A stretch of 64,000 nucleotides of DNA from Mermis nigrescens (Eukaryota > Nematoda > Enoplea > Mermithida > Mermithidae): the NCBI GenBank assembly GCA_036768485.1, contig JAVLUZ010000154.1, forward strand, positions 34,937,051 to 35,001,050. Reading direction: 5' to 3'. The position numbers and the translations under genes were made by a program. Below are positions 1 to 12,500 of this stretch, in pieces. Each line of letters opens with the position of its first letter. The stretch's first letter is position 1. The notes under the pieces were generated by a model. It was not told the DNA's origin and ran no database searches. It was given only the letters and a program-made list of their open reading frames with translations.

Positions 1-2707
1 TTTGCATACTTCGCGCATGTAGATGCGTAATTTTGATTTTTGTTGATCGAGGAGAATTATTTATTGAACGACTTGTTGCTCCGCTTCAATTCGGTCTACG
101 ATTTGTTTTCTGTTTTTTTCTACTTCGTGTACATGTGATGCATAGATGGTTATGAGGCAGTCTGCCTATAAATCTAATTTTGAAACTTAGAACTCAGAAT
201 TAAAAGCGTAATTTCAAAATTAATATTTTTTTGAAACTTAAAACTCAGAAATATAAATGAAATTAACATTATCATAAATTTCTGCTTAATTCAATATAAA
301 TTACAGAAAACGAACCATTACATTAGCTCATTGCTTCATTCTAAAGCTATCTATGCGCATTCTAAACCCACCAAACTCTTTTACTTTTTTCACACGCCTT
401 TTCGAGAGTCATATAAAAAAACTCTAGATTTATCAATCTAAAGTAGCCTGGACCGTTGATTTAAGCGTCAGAATAGCTTATAAATGAACAAATTTCTATT
501 TTCTATTCTTTTGAATCATTTTTTGAACTAATTTTAGGTTATAGCTTAATTTTTTATTAACTCCATAGATTTCCACTTATGGTAATTAAAAACCGTGAAT
601 GCAAAGCATGATCAGCCCTTGGTCATGGAATTACCACTTTTTACAATAATCGTATCTCATTTTCGTTGAGTTTTTAACAGCGCAAAAACTGCCTTAATTT
701 ACCATATAGTGATGATTTCATTAAATTCCAAACCTAACGAATACTGAAATTCTTACCATTTTTGGTTCGTACGTGTCCTCTTGCTTATCATCTATTCATT
801 TTAAATAGCAGAGACGGAATAGATGGCACGGTTGCGAGATTCCTGTCCGGAATACGGTTTTTATATATGTTGTTTCTTTAAATTATGATTTTGTCGCGTT
901 TTTCGCATTTTTTATGTGTATAACTTTTCGATGACATTCGTTTTGTAAGATTTATATAATTTCATTGTCTATTTATTGCAAAACTTTGCTTGCGGTTTTT
1001 AAATCGTTGCTCACGCGCTATGCTAAAAGTTGTGTGTCATTCGTGCAAAGCCTGCGAAACGTGCGTTTTTCCGATTAATATGGAATTACTGCCATTTTAA
1101 CAGAAAACGAAGTTTTCAGCAAGTTACATAAATTGCCAAGTAGTTTTTTTACTGAGTAATTGACAGCTGACTTAATTTTGTTCGCACTTTCTATTTGTCC
1201 TGAATCGATTTCAGTTTTTATATCTAATTGTATTTCTCGAACCCATACCTGGGCGATGTAGAGGTGGCCGGAGGAGGGTGAAATCTAGGAATGGCCATAC
1301 AGTAAATTGTGGTCATTTTTTATTCAAGGTCTCTCTGTCATGTACAAAGATGGTCACCAAAGGCCAATGTACATTCTGTACATGCAAATTTTAAGGTACG
1401 ATCAGGTACAGTAGCACGGTATGTGCGGTAAATTGGGTTTCTTATCCCGTTTTAGTGTGTCTAGCCAATTAATGGGTTTCTATAGGAATGAAAAATACAA
1501 AAATTCATCAGTAGGGAGCGAAGCGCTGGAAAATTTCGATATTTCTATCGTTTTCAGGTAGATTCGGCCTTTCTTCCGCAGTAAGCTCAAAAATTGTCCT
1601 GCAGCACCATTCGTTTTCTCAAAATCGCCTGACAGTACCTTATTTTGAAAACCTTAGATACAAAGGTAGTCCTAATATCCCCTCTCACCCCCAGGCCCAT
1701 ATGTGCTCGAACCGTCCGAATCGAGTTAGAGAGTTTTTGTTCATCTTTTTTACATTTAAAGCGAAAATTTACTTAATAAACAGGATCAGAAATGAGAAAA
1801 GATAAAATTCAAATTGTTCCATTTGAATTGCTAGAAATCATGTCGTACTTGCAAGTTAATCAAGATTCTTATGCCACCCTAGCTTTGGTTCAAAGGACTT
1901 TATAGCTGAGTGAGGCTAAATTATTAGCTCGTTTATCCCAAGCGTACCGTTAGTGTGTGATATAGTACATGCTCCTTAATTCCGCGACTCGTTCGTAGAA
2001 ATTTAAGTGATAATAATAATTATGAAAGTGCGCATATCAACTTACGGCTGTACGCCAGACAGCACATCAAGATTAAAGGCTGTTCAGTGACGAATGTGAT
2101 TTAATAGGTCAGATTTATTCCGATCGACGTTCGTTTATTGGCTATCGACCTTCACTCTAGTTCTTTTCGTTTCTTTCTTGTCTTGTTCAACGTTGATGAA
2201 CGGCAAATGATAAATGAGAAGTTTCCATCTTCGTTCGTTTATCATTGTTGTTATTATTATTGTTCACTGATGGACGGATGCTGGTCGTTTTTTGTAGTAC
2301 ATGCTACAACTCAGCTGTGTTTTTATATCAATTTAGTAGCGTATGGTGGTCGAATGGATTTTCGTTGGTTTCGCCGCGATCGCATTTTGTACAAAAGAGC
2401 GAGAATATTTGAATCGATAAGCAAAATTTAATTTAATTCAAATTGTTACGTATTTTTCTAGGGTCTAAACCCTATGCCGATTTTTGCACTTCGCCGTGTT
2501 TTTCCCTTCGACGCGTACGCCCGTTCGTTTACATTTCTTACGTCGTACAAGTTGGAAAGTTCCGCTGTAAACCAAGTTTACGGTATTGGATTTTCTTTTT
2601 TGTATGTGATCATATTTATCTATAGCCGTATTTTTTTAACCTGGCGCATGAAGAACGATGTTAAAGACGTCGTTCGCTCCTTATAAGTCATCATGTAACT
2701 TTTTGAG
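1..2707. other. Upstream non-coding DNA, no gene seen
   Basis: AT-rich sequence with short open frames only and no recognisable protein motif. Around 1320-1620 there is a diverged copy of the GTACAAAGA-type MITE described at 47957-48401: it has GTACAAAGATGG, a GTACATTCTGTACA motif and a degenerate GAGCGAAGCGCTGG hairpin. The rest looks unique. I see no promoter, RNA gene or exon that I can defend. Confidence 0.6.
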
Positions 2708-2716
2708 ATTTGAGAG

Positions 2717-3182
2717 CGGTGGCGGATCTAGGATTCTCCTAGGGGCAGTCCCCCAGCTTTTCCGGAAATGGTAGAAAATACGTCCAAAAATTGCGCTTCA
2801 CGTGCAAAATAACGTTCCCTCGACTTTTTGCATTGTTTACTTTTATTTAAAATTGTTTATAACGCAACATTCTTACATAAAATTTTGAAAATTGAGACAG
2901 TTTCGCGCGAAAAAATCATTAAATTTCTTTGGTTTTAGCGAAAATCTGACGCGATGCGTCGAAAAATTCGTGAAACTAGAGCGGAAGAACGTTTAGAAGC
3001 TTGAATCACTGCTCTATCTCCCGCATTTATAGCATTTGACGTGTAACGTCAAAAAAATTTTAAAAGTTCTGCATGAAAATGGAAGAAAACTGCTTAAAAA
3101 GCTGTTTCTGCTCTTAAACCTTTGGGCCAATGGGAGGGGGTGGTCTTACCGCCCGTTCCCCCGCTTCCTTAAATCCGCCTAT
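2717..3182. mobile_element. hAT-like MITE (GGCGGATCTAGG ends)
   Basis: The left end reads CGGTGGCGGATCTAGG and the right end, reversed, reads ATAGGCGGATTTAAGG, so the termini are imperfect inverted repeats. The element is flanked by the direct repeat ATTTGAGAG (2708-2716 and 3183-3191), which fits an 8-bp hAT-type duplication plus one chance base. At 466 bp it has no transposase. Its ends resemble those of the elements at 38500 and 48640. Confidence 0.75.
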
Positions 3183-3789
3183 ATTTGAGAGTATACTTTT
3201 ACAATCATTCTGCCTGCAATTGAAGTAACAAGAGGCTTTTCGATTTTTAAAGTGGGCAATCCGTTTAGACGCCACGCACCAGTTTAAGAAAATAAACTAT
3301 AGATTACTGTAAGTTTATTTTTGTCATGTACAGTTCGCGGTCGGTCACACGGTGACTCGTCAATAGATGCAAAGTAGTGCATTAGATAGGCTATCCTTCA
3401 AAGTTTTATAAATGCGAATCATGTTTCTTGGCTATCTCTAGTCTGTCCGCAGTTTCTTCTATTTCGTCGATATTTATTATATATCCATTCTTTAACGTGC
3501 CTCCTTCTGCTTGTTGAGTTCAAGAGCGTCCTAAGATCGCATTTTTTGTTACAGATTGTCAACAACATTCGCATTTGGCTTCGTGTCCGTTTCCGCTAAT
3601 TCGCATTGTCTAGCATTTACAACGTCTTGGTTGTTTTTGCGCGGTTTCGAATGAATTGCACATTGTCTGCTCGTTTTGAATTCTAGATTTTTTCCAATAT
3701 AAAACATGTGCGTTTATTACAAAAAACGAACAATTAAGACGGTTGAACTCCGGCCAACAGAGAAGAAATCGGGTGTTATAGTAACAAGC

Positions 3790-4030
3790 ATACGTCGGGT
3801 TTGGTTGGGTATGCACCCCCAACGAGTCCGAATACCCCCATCCCCCAGAAACCAAAATACCCCCAGAATTCAATTTTTGAAATTGTTTACCGTTTTTTAA
3901 ACAATATTTTGATGCAAATGAAGTGCTCGATGAGGAACGTTAAAAAATGGTGTTTTTCGCCATATCATCATTTTTGGATCTTTGAAAAATCATGCACCCC
4001 TACCCAGATTTGAGTACTGCCCGTTAATGG
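3790..4030 (+). repeat. About 240-bp C-rich MITE family, copy 1
   Basis: It starts near GGTTGGGTATGCACCCCC, runs through CCCCCAGAAACC-type tracts and ends near TACTGCCCGTTAATGG. The same internal order (ccccc tracts, TTCAATTTTTGAAAT, a G-A-T-G-A-GAA-CG segment, a CACCCC-CAGA tail) recurs at 43795-44062 on + and at 41455-41680 and 52700-52935 on -. The better copies have inverted ends CCATACCTGGGCG and CCATAGTTGGGCGG. Confidence 0.55.
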
Positions 4031-4784
4031 TAACAAGCAGTTTTGCTTGAAGTAGTGTGTAAACAACGTTGTACCCGGGCCGTTCAATCTGGACTAAATT
4101 TTTTGCACGACTTAAATGACACTTTTATCTTTGTAATGCAGCCAGTCCTTAAGTTTCATGCCTGTGAACATCAGCCGAAGTTAAGACCTATTTAATCGGA
4201 ATGTGGCCTTTTCTATCGGTCACCCTGTATAATTATCGTAATTTGTCGGCTTACTGTCGATAAAAATTCCTAAATTTGTGCAGTAAAGACGCGTATGATC
4301 ATTTAGTGTTCCTCTGTTCAGATAAATTTTCTCTTTTAGTAAAGACGTTCGGTTTAATGTGTGTTAATTTCTGAAGCCTTCGTGGTAACAAACAAAAATT
4401 TATTCGCTGGGCCATAAATCCAGACCACACATGTACATAAGGGCGCAAATTCAAATCGCTTGTTGGGTTTTACTCTTTGCCGCGTCACATTGCTCACGTC
4501 AATATCAAGATTGAAATACCGTCTTAACGCTAGAGAAAGGAAGTACAGCCTTTTTCGCAAACATTTTGATATTGAATTACCTACTGTAGATCCTTATGGC
4601 ACCCTGTGCTGTCAGGCACTTTTACAGGACGGGAGATTTTCGGCACGTTCTTACTTGCAAATGGCATTTTTGGCACAATTGTATTTTGATACGTAAGGTA
4701 ACAAATGTGGCTGCTATCTAGTTTGACAAATTATTACTGTTGCTTGTTGTACTCATTGCGGTCACCGTTTTTTCCCAGCGATTT

Positions 4785-5800
4785 GGTTGACATTATAGAC
4801 CAAACCCAAAATTTTTTTCCACTTTTTCCGACCTTTTTCCACATTTTTTGGGAGGTCTAAAAACGTTAAAAATAGAGCGCCTGTGTTGAAAAATCAGTGT
4901 TTTTTAAGTAGAAAATTCTATGTACACATGCAATAGCGGTGTTTTGATGCACTTTTTGTATAAAAATTTCGCGCTCTACAAGAAATATGATAATATCATG
5001 ATCATTATACGTTATTTACGTTAAAACTTGAATTTCCTTCCTTCAGTAAAGCATTTTAGCGAATTCTGAAGTCGTTTTTGACAATTAAAACTACAATGTA
5101 TCAAATGGCGCGAAACGCCAGAAAATTTTGAAATTTTAGCTCTCTAAATCATTTTTGCATTACAAAAACTGTGCAGAAGGTAAGGATTTTCAATCGTAGT
5201 AAAAATCTAAATCAAATTGCCGATAAAAATGCTGCAATAGACGCGGCGCGAAGCGCCGAAAAATTTTTGTAGTTTCGCCTCTCTAAAACGCATTTTTGCA
5301 TTACAAAAACTAACCGAATCCGTGCAGAAGATAAGGATTTTCAATCGTAGTAAAGTTTTAGATCAAATTGTCGATAAAAATGCTGCAATTGGCGCGGCTT
5401 AAAGATTAATAACAACAAGTAAGAATTAAATCAATTCGGCGCGAAGCGCCGAAAAATTTTGTAGTTTCGCCTCTCTAAAACGCATTTTTGCATTACAAAA
5501 ACTAACTGAATCCGTGCAGAAGATAAGGATTTTCAATCGTAGTGAAGTTCTAGACCAGATTGTCGATAAAAATGCTGCAATTGGCGCGGCTTAAAGATTA
5601 ATAATAAGTAGGAATTAAATCAATTCGGCGCGAAGCGCCAAAAAATTTTTGAAGTTTTAACTCTCTAGAACGCATTTTTAACATTACCAAAATTTTCCAC
5701 AAATGCCAATCAAGCCCAAATTTTTTTCCATTCTCCAAAATTTTGGTTGACAAATAGACCAAAAAGTGGAAAAAAACGGTGATTGCGGCGCGCTTCTGTT
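4785..5800. repeat. Non-autonomous element with internal 190-bp tandem units
   Basis: The outer parts are inverted: AGACCAAACCCAAAATTTTT on the left and a matching CCAAATTTTTTTCC...TTTGGTTGACAAATAGACC region on the right. Inside, a unit is repeated with GGCGCGAAGCGCC (or a one-base variant) at 5107, 5245, 5438 and 5627. Each is followed by a conserved run ending in ATGCTGCAATTGGCGCGGC. Related fragments lie at 7540-7990 and 8400-8500. There is no coding content. Confidence 0.6.
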
Positions 5801-5810
5801 GCGTAATTAT

Positions 5811-7001
5811 TAGGGATGCACCGATATATCGGCGGCCGATATATCGGCCGATATATCGGCCTGTTTTTTATATATCGGTATCGGCCATTATCGGCCAGTT
5901 TTTGGCCGATAATTTCTAAATTTCTAAAATTTCATAAGAAAATGGATAGTTGACAAAGAATTTCAAAAATGCCACTGCATACATCAAAAGGAACTTTACT
6001 AAAAGCGTATTTCACTATATTCTCACTTTTACAAGCATAATTGACATCAAGTATCAAGACCACAGTACTGCATTTCCTTTCAAAATGAGAGTTCCTCTAC
6101 AATGTTCGGCTTAAGTCGATTTCTCAGTTGTGTAAGCACTTTTCCTGCTGTGCTGAATAGCGCTCTCACTTTCGACGCTTGATGCTGGGGCTGACAGGTA
6201 TACTCTGGCAATGCTGGCAAGCACAGGAAAACGTCCTTTATTATTACGCCACCATTCAAAAATATTGCAAGTATTGGCTATCAGAGCTTTTCGAAATATT
6301 TGCTAATTTCTTTAGTTTCATCTACGCCTGAATTGGGACTGTTATTTACATAATTTAAGGTTAGGAATTTGTTTTCACTCGCCCACAGAAAGCTTCTCTT
6401 TCAAGTAAAACAATCTTGGATGAAAAGATTTCGGCTAACATAACTGGAAAATACACATGATACTGCGATTATATACATCATGCTCATACTGTTGCCAAAT
6501 ATGACTTTTGAAAAATAAAACTCGAGGTTATTTCTTAGAAACATTCTAACATCATGTACACAGTGTAGGCAACAAGCCCCTTAAGAAATTCAAAAAGTGC
6601 ATCGAGAACACCCATCACTCAACTGATTATAGATTGAAAACTTTCCAGAAAAAGTTGGAAACTCCCAAAAATAGAGAGAAACTCCCAATCTGGCAGAATT
6701 GTATGCTCATATTAGGCAATTAGAGTCAATACAGTATTAGTAAGATTCTATTCAAAGCATCATGCACTCAACCTGCATTTCCGAGATATGATTCTTATTG
6801 TTTTATTGTACTTAAATTTCAGGATCATGAAGCATTGACTGCTCATTCTGTGGAATTACTGAGTACATCATCCCTGCATTTACTATAATTCTTTATATCG
6901 GCCGACATATCGGCCAAAATATCGGCCGATATTATCGGCCATGATTCGCCAATATATCGGCCAGCCGATATATCGGCCAAACCCATATCGGTGCATCCCT
7001 A
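5811..7001. mobile_element. hAT transposon relic with ATATCGGCC subterminal repeats
   Basis: The inverted ends TAGGGATGCACCGATAT and ATATCGGTGCATCCCTA are near-perfect, and the flanks carry the perfect 8-bp duplication GTAATTAT (5803-5810 and 7002-7009). Just inside both ends the motif ATATCGGCC is repeated many times in both orientations, as expected for hAT transposase binding sites. The 1191-bp interior holds a broken transposase tail on the minus strand (see 6086-6269), so the element cannot move on its own. It sits about 2.4 kb upstream of ERCC1. Confidence 0.93.
6086..6269 (-). pseudogene. hAT transposase C-terminal dimerisation fragment, frameshifted
   Basis: Read on the minus strand from about 6269, the peptide [10 protein letters not shown], then [17 protein letters not shown] and VESE, matches the conserved hAT C-terminal dimerisation region (WW...N..FP.L...A...L...ASS...ER.FS.AG). 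Near 6160 the frame shifts by one base, and the next frame resumes with [16 protein letters not shown] and KPNIVEEL. Both halves are clear family hallmarks, so this is a decayed fragment of the parent transposase of the surrounding element. The N-terminal and catalytic parts are missing. Confidence 0.9.
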
Positions 7002-7325
7002 GTAATTATTCATTCCTTACCGTACGTAATCCGTTCCATTCCAGTTTTTTCTAATTTACGGTCGATATTCTGGGTTAGGTTTTCACGCTGATTACGAATC
7101 CTGCACGTATTGTCCGTTTTGAGCACAATTTTGGGTTAAAAACTCCTTACTTGTTGCATTCTTTAAAAAATGTAAAAAACAATTTTAAAAATATTTCCGG
7201 GTAATTTTGCATGCCGATTACGAATTCAGCGTCGATTTTCCAGTTCGAAATTTCGGCTGAAGCACTGTGTCATTTTCATACAAAGACCGTCAGAAATTTC
7301 ACCAATTTGTGAAAACTGCACTCTG

Positions 7326-7990
7326 CAGGCCCGTATCCAGGATTTAGTTTCGAGGGAAGGGGTGGGGGAGAACGACCAAAATTTTTTGAAAACATAAGGG
7401 CACCAAAGAATGAATTAAAAAGACGTTTTACGACCACTGGAGCTGAACGGTTTGTAAATTTGGCTCGATCCAAGGAATCACACATTCAATGGAAATTCAT
7501 GTTTGTCCAGAAAATGCGAAAGCTGGGATTTTCTTTTAGGATTTTACCAAAACAGAAACTAACCACCGTTTTTTTCCACGTCCGGGGTCTTAGCAAACCA
7601 AAATTTGGAGATGTGGAAACAGATGTTTGTAATGCAAAAACGCGTTCTTGAAGGGTAAAATTCCAAAATTTTTCGGCGCTTCGCGCCGGATTGATTCAAT
7701 TCCATGGCTTAATATTAACGTTCAAGCCGTCCGCGCAGATTGGAGCATTTTTTTATCGACAAATTGCTCTAGAACTTTACTGCATTTAAAAATTCTCGTA
7801 GTCTGCACGGACTTGGACAATTTTTGTTATGCAAAAATGCGTGTTAGAGGTGAAGTATCAAAAATTTTTCTGCGCTTTGCGGTGAATAGATTTAATCTTA
7901 CTGATTTCTATTGATGTTTAGGTTGCGCCGCGCCAATTGCAGCTTTTTTTATTGAAAAAATGCATTTTAAATCTTACTGTGGGAATCAAG
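7326..7990. repeat. Fragmented CAGGCCCGTATCCAGG repeat and hairpin-unit repeat
   Basis: A left terminus CAGGCCCGTATCCAGG begins near 7328, as in the elements at 12220, 26154 and 32044, but I find no right end, so this copy looks truncated. From about 7540 it runs into a fragment related to 4785-5800, with the hairpin in inverse orientation (GGCGCTTCGCGCC at 7675). Open frames here are accidental. Confidence 0.5.
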
Positions 7991-8779
7991 TGAATTTCGC
8001 TTTTTGTCATGCTCATTGCACCGATTTGAACTGTCTTTGCCTTAATCGTGTGTCTTTTCTTTCATTATCCTGCTCAGTAAGTCAATTCAAACTGTTTTTG
8101 CTATAATCAGGTCATCTGCTTAATAAATCACCTTACTTTCTTCGATCGAGTTAGGTTAGTCAAGACATTATCGTGATAAATAAATTGTTTTACACTGCGT
8201 TTTGTTTTGAAACTTAGTCAACACTGGCTCTACATTCAGAAGAATCTACTTGAATGTCACCTTAACAAGTTCTATAACGTCAAAAATGTAGTTTGGACGT
8301 CGGAATTTTTCTGGCAGTTTTTTGGTCAAATGTGGCACTTTTTGAGGGAACATTCAGCACCTTTTAAAATTTCGACCTAACAAAACTGAGGACACCCGGT
8401 ACATGTAGAAAAGATGGCTAGACCACCGTTTTTTCACTTACCGAAATTTAAGGGAATGGAAAAAATTTTTGGGCTTGGTCATCATTTGTGGGAAATTTTT
8501 GGGAGTAATTTCAAAATATAACTGTCGAAAATCTTAGAAACATGTCCTAAAAACAATTTCCTAGATAGGTGACGTTATAACAGAGCGCGGAAAAAATTTT
8601 GATAGCAAACTACGAATGACTTCTCGAAACATTCAAGATTCGCATAAGAATATCCCACCTTCGACACGTTTGCAGAAATAGGCGATAAAGAACCTGGGGA
8701 AAATTTCCGACTAAAAGTTTCCTTCTTGAGCTTTTCTAACACGCGATGTACGACTATGGAAATAATTCTGCGATTACTT

Positions 8780-9130
8780 TCATTAAGGTAAGTAGGAATA
8801 ACTTTGATAGCGGTAAACTTTGATAGAGTTTTGCTATTTTAAATGTTTGTTCTAATCACTCTAGGGATTTTAGTCTGATTCTGTAGAAATTTGTGTCTTA
8901 TTTTAATGGTTTTAATGCTAACAATTTAGGTGCAGGATTTTCATGTTCAAAAAAATTAGGGCCCCTTTAGAGCTACTGACTTAAGTTTTTTTGATCAGAG
9001 TCATTTTGGCACCTAAGTTTAATGATGATAACATATTCACTTTATATTGAAAAGTTCTTGAGCTGCAGACAGGCATCAAAAAGGGGTAACTTTGATAGGT
9101 GGGTGGGGAACATTGATAGGAATAAAAATT
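8780..9130. repeat. Repeated TAACTTTGATAG motifs
   Basis: The motif AACTTTGATAG occurs as direct copies near 8800 and 8815, and again near 9085 (GTAACTTTGATAGG) with ACATTGATAGG at about 9110, bracketing about 300 bp of otherwise unremarkable sequence. It may be the edges of a small decayed element. The ERCC1 promoter should lie between here and 9424, but no specific promoter motif can be defended. Confidence 0.3.
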
Positions 9131-9423
9131 TTTGATAAATGCAAACCTAAGCCTAAGCGTGAGGATAATAAATTAAACAGATTATCTCAATGTACATCAC
9201 TATTCTGTAGAAGTGCTCCTACATGCACTACATTTCAAAATTGTGAGTACCTAGCTCGCATTCATAAGGCGAAGCCCTTGCGATAATTTTTCCGATAATT
9301 AACTCAATAACATGACATACGATCGCAGGCTTATATCGGATTTATCGAAGGAATATTTTTTTCGTTGTGGTTTGTCTAATAAGAGCCGTATAATCTTGTT
9401 CCAACCTTAAAAGTCTAATAGAA

Positions 9424-9553
9424 ATGATCAAGATTCCAAGTATCGATACTTTCAACGATGATGATCAACCTAGCACTAGCAGTTTTCGAAAGTTTAAACG
9501 AACTGAACCTGATATCAAGAACCAGACTGAAAATCGTGACGTAGAACTGAAAG
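9424..9553 (+). CDS. ERCC1: ERCC1 exon 1 (predicted start)
   Basis: It opens with ATG (MIKIPSIDTFNDDDQPSTSS) and ends at AAAG|GTAAGG, leaving one base of a codon. That base plus AC at 11347 makes an Asp codon, so the frame continues exactly into exon 2. The acidic, serine-rich, low-complexity sequence is typical of the disordered ERCC1 N-terminus. There is no sequence match to prove it, and another first exon is possible. Confidence 0.65.
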
Positions 9554-12500
9554 GTAAGGGAAAGCTTGTTTTATCATTTGTCTCATTGGAACAATTTCTT
9601 CTGATGCGCTTTGTGGGCTTCATTAGCATCTTCGGTAGTTTCTAATATTGCTTTTTCAGAACTTGGAGACTGATGTAAAATCTAATTATTTAGGAAGACC
9701 ACATGTATAGTTTACTGATAAGTCGTTTTCTCAGAAAATTTGTTATTGCATTGCATGGCCTTTTTCTGAGAATCGGTATTGGATGCTTTTCTGGGGATGG
9801 TCAAGCGCAGCAAATGACCGTGTCTATAAGTCTGTTTAGAACGGTTTGTTTGACCTTCAGAATGTCCGCACTGTCGACGATTTTTCGGAAAAGAGGTGGC
9901 GGTGGATGCTTTTCCACTTATTGTTAAAAATGAAAGAAAATATCTAGAAATGACTGCAATTTTCGCTCAAAACACACTTTTGGTAATAAGGAGACGGCCG
10001 ACTTTGGGTAGAGGATCTTTCGAATTTCCCTGTTACGCGCAGGCTGTTAACCACTGCAAAGTGATACTGATCGCATTTTCTAACTTCACAAAAACCCATT
10101 GGAGAATTTGCTGTTTCAGGAGCTTTCAGTGATTTATATGAATTTTTAGGCGCGTCGATTAGTCAGTTTTTGAACTAAATAATCAGATCTGATCGAATGT
10201 TTCAAGAAAATTTTCGTTTTTATGATCTGGAAAGAAATAACGTCGCTTAAATAGGCGAAAAATCGTGGTTTTAACGCGTATACCTTCGTATGTATATACC
10301 CTTGGTTTCATGCCCAAAAACACTTCAGAAAAAAATTTGACCCGAAGGACTGTTTTTCTGTATATAAATAATTGATCTACAATTATGTTTGAAGTTGAGA
10401 TTTTTCAAATTTGAAACCACGCGTTGAAAGATATAGAAATGAGACTATTCCAACGACCTGTAAAATCATGAGCATAAGTGAGTCCTCAACTCTTTGTGTA
10501 ATGAATTAGGTACTCAAGAAGTTAAGCATATTTAAAAAATTAATGGCACGATCTGTCCTACGTTAAATAACATGAGTGCATGATAAATAATATATTTTGA
10601 GGTGAAACATCATAAGCTTTAGTGGAAAAGATTTCGAACCGTAAATTGTTAGATAGCTAAGTGCTTCGTAAAAACCGTTCTATAGCCATTTCGGGCTTCG
10701 AAAATTAGCTATATAGCCTTTTTTGGCTCGGAAAACTGGATATGTAGCCTGTTTTGACTAGCTATTTAACCCTTTTTGGAGTCGACAAAATAGCTAATCC
10801 TTTTGAAACTCAGGAAAGACAACTATATAGCATTTCTGTGCTCACACGGCATGTTTCTGAGTCCAAAAAGGCTATATAGCTGCTTTTCTGAGCTCAACAA
10901 GGCTATATCGCTCATTTTCTGAGCCCAAAAATGGTTCTTTAGCAATGCTTTTTCGGCCAAAATGGCTGTATAGCTATCAATTTGAGAGCTCAGGGGAAGT
11001 AACTCCTCTCACCCTCATGCCCTTCTATATAAATTATCTTTCTAAAATGCTCTGATACCGATGTTGAAAATGTCGGAAATGAATAAAAATGACTAAAAAA
11101 CATTACTCGATAAATTTGACTTCACTTCCTTCTAAAAATTCGTTCAAGAAAATAAAATTTTTTATCAATTTTCAAAACAAAATCACAAGATAGAGAAGTC
11201 CGTATCACGCGCATTCCTTGCCTAAAACTGTAGAAATGAAATATATTGGATTGATTGTAATTGATTAATCAATTAATTTTATCACAAAATCAGTGCGATT
11301 TTAAAATATAAAATAAAACTTTGATTGTCATATAAATATGGTTTAGACAGCTTGTCGCCGACGAGTAATTCAAAACACCAAGCTTCTGGCTGCGACAGAC
11401 CCGCTGGCGATGTCAGCAATGAGCCCAAGCAAGGACTGAAATCAGCGCAGATCAGTTCCAGATCAGTTACAGTAAGCGGACGGCAAAAGGGCAACCCACT
11501 TCTACGTTTTTTGCGCAACGTGCCGTGGGAATGGGGCGACTCTGACGCCGACTACCAAATCAATCCGTCGTGTTGCGTTTTATTCTTAAGCGTTAAGTTT
11601 CATAAGCTGAATCCGGATTACGTTCACAAGCGTTTCAAGAAGATCGGGAGAAATTTTTATTCACAGATTTTGTTGCTTTTGGTTGACGTTGAAGAAGCCG
11701 ATAATGTCCTGAGGTTAGTATAATCGCTATAAAGGGTATTCTGAGAGAACAATTCAAATTTAATCTGAAAATTAATCGAAATTGTGGTTGTATACCACAA
11801 TGGCCCATTTTATGTAGAAAGGAGTGGTGCATAAGTTGGACGAGCTTAGGGATCATTTGGACAGACTGTTTTTAAAAAATGGATGAAAACAAGTTTAAAT
11901 CAGAATAAATCTTTTTTTATTCATTTTCAACCCAATTTTTTTGCAGACCAATTTTCAACCCAATTTTTTGCAGACCAACCGATCTTTGAAAGCCCGTGCT
12001 TGGACGTGCTGGAGCTTTGACTATTGTCCAGTTATGCTTAAACTCCAGAATGTTGTAATCTTAGAATTTAATTTTTTAATTAAATGTCGGAATTTTTAGT
12101 TAAGTGCACAACTAAGCGTCTTTTCATACATTACTCAAACTTTTTGAAATACAGCTCTTTCGGATAAGTGCCGTTATTAAGCTTTTTAAGATGTTTTAAA
12201 CTTGATGGTTATTGCTCTGCAGGCTCGTATCCAGGATTTGCTCAGGGATGGCGGACCCCAGATACCCTTCTTTTATCTCAGAAGCTTTTCTTGGCAGCTT
12301 AAACTGAGTGCTTTTTTCGGCGTTTTTCAGCATGCTCTATCCATTTAAATTATAAAAAAATTCGAATTTTTCTCGTAAACGTTTCCTTTTTTTCAATCAA
12401 GAAATCTTAAGTTAGGTGCTAAGTACTAAGCCTTTGTATGATACCATTGCAGTTGTCAGTCATTTTTTCTAGAGATTATTCAGTCTTGAACATTTATTAA

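Noticed and set aside
2138..2686. Overlapping open frames of 60-97 codons
   Set aside because: Aromatic-rich, T-rich translations without motifs, codon bias or splice support.
7460..7914. Two adjoining open frames (63 and 88 codons)
   Set aside because: They lie in the 190-bp hairpin-unit repeat; the peptide containing FFGASRRI is simply the translated hairpin word and recurs at every copy.
9703..10132. Possible extra ERCC1 exon
   Set aside because: Exon 1 and exon 2 already join in phase, and the peptides here show no ERCC1 similarity.
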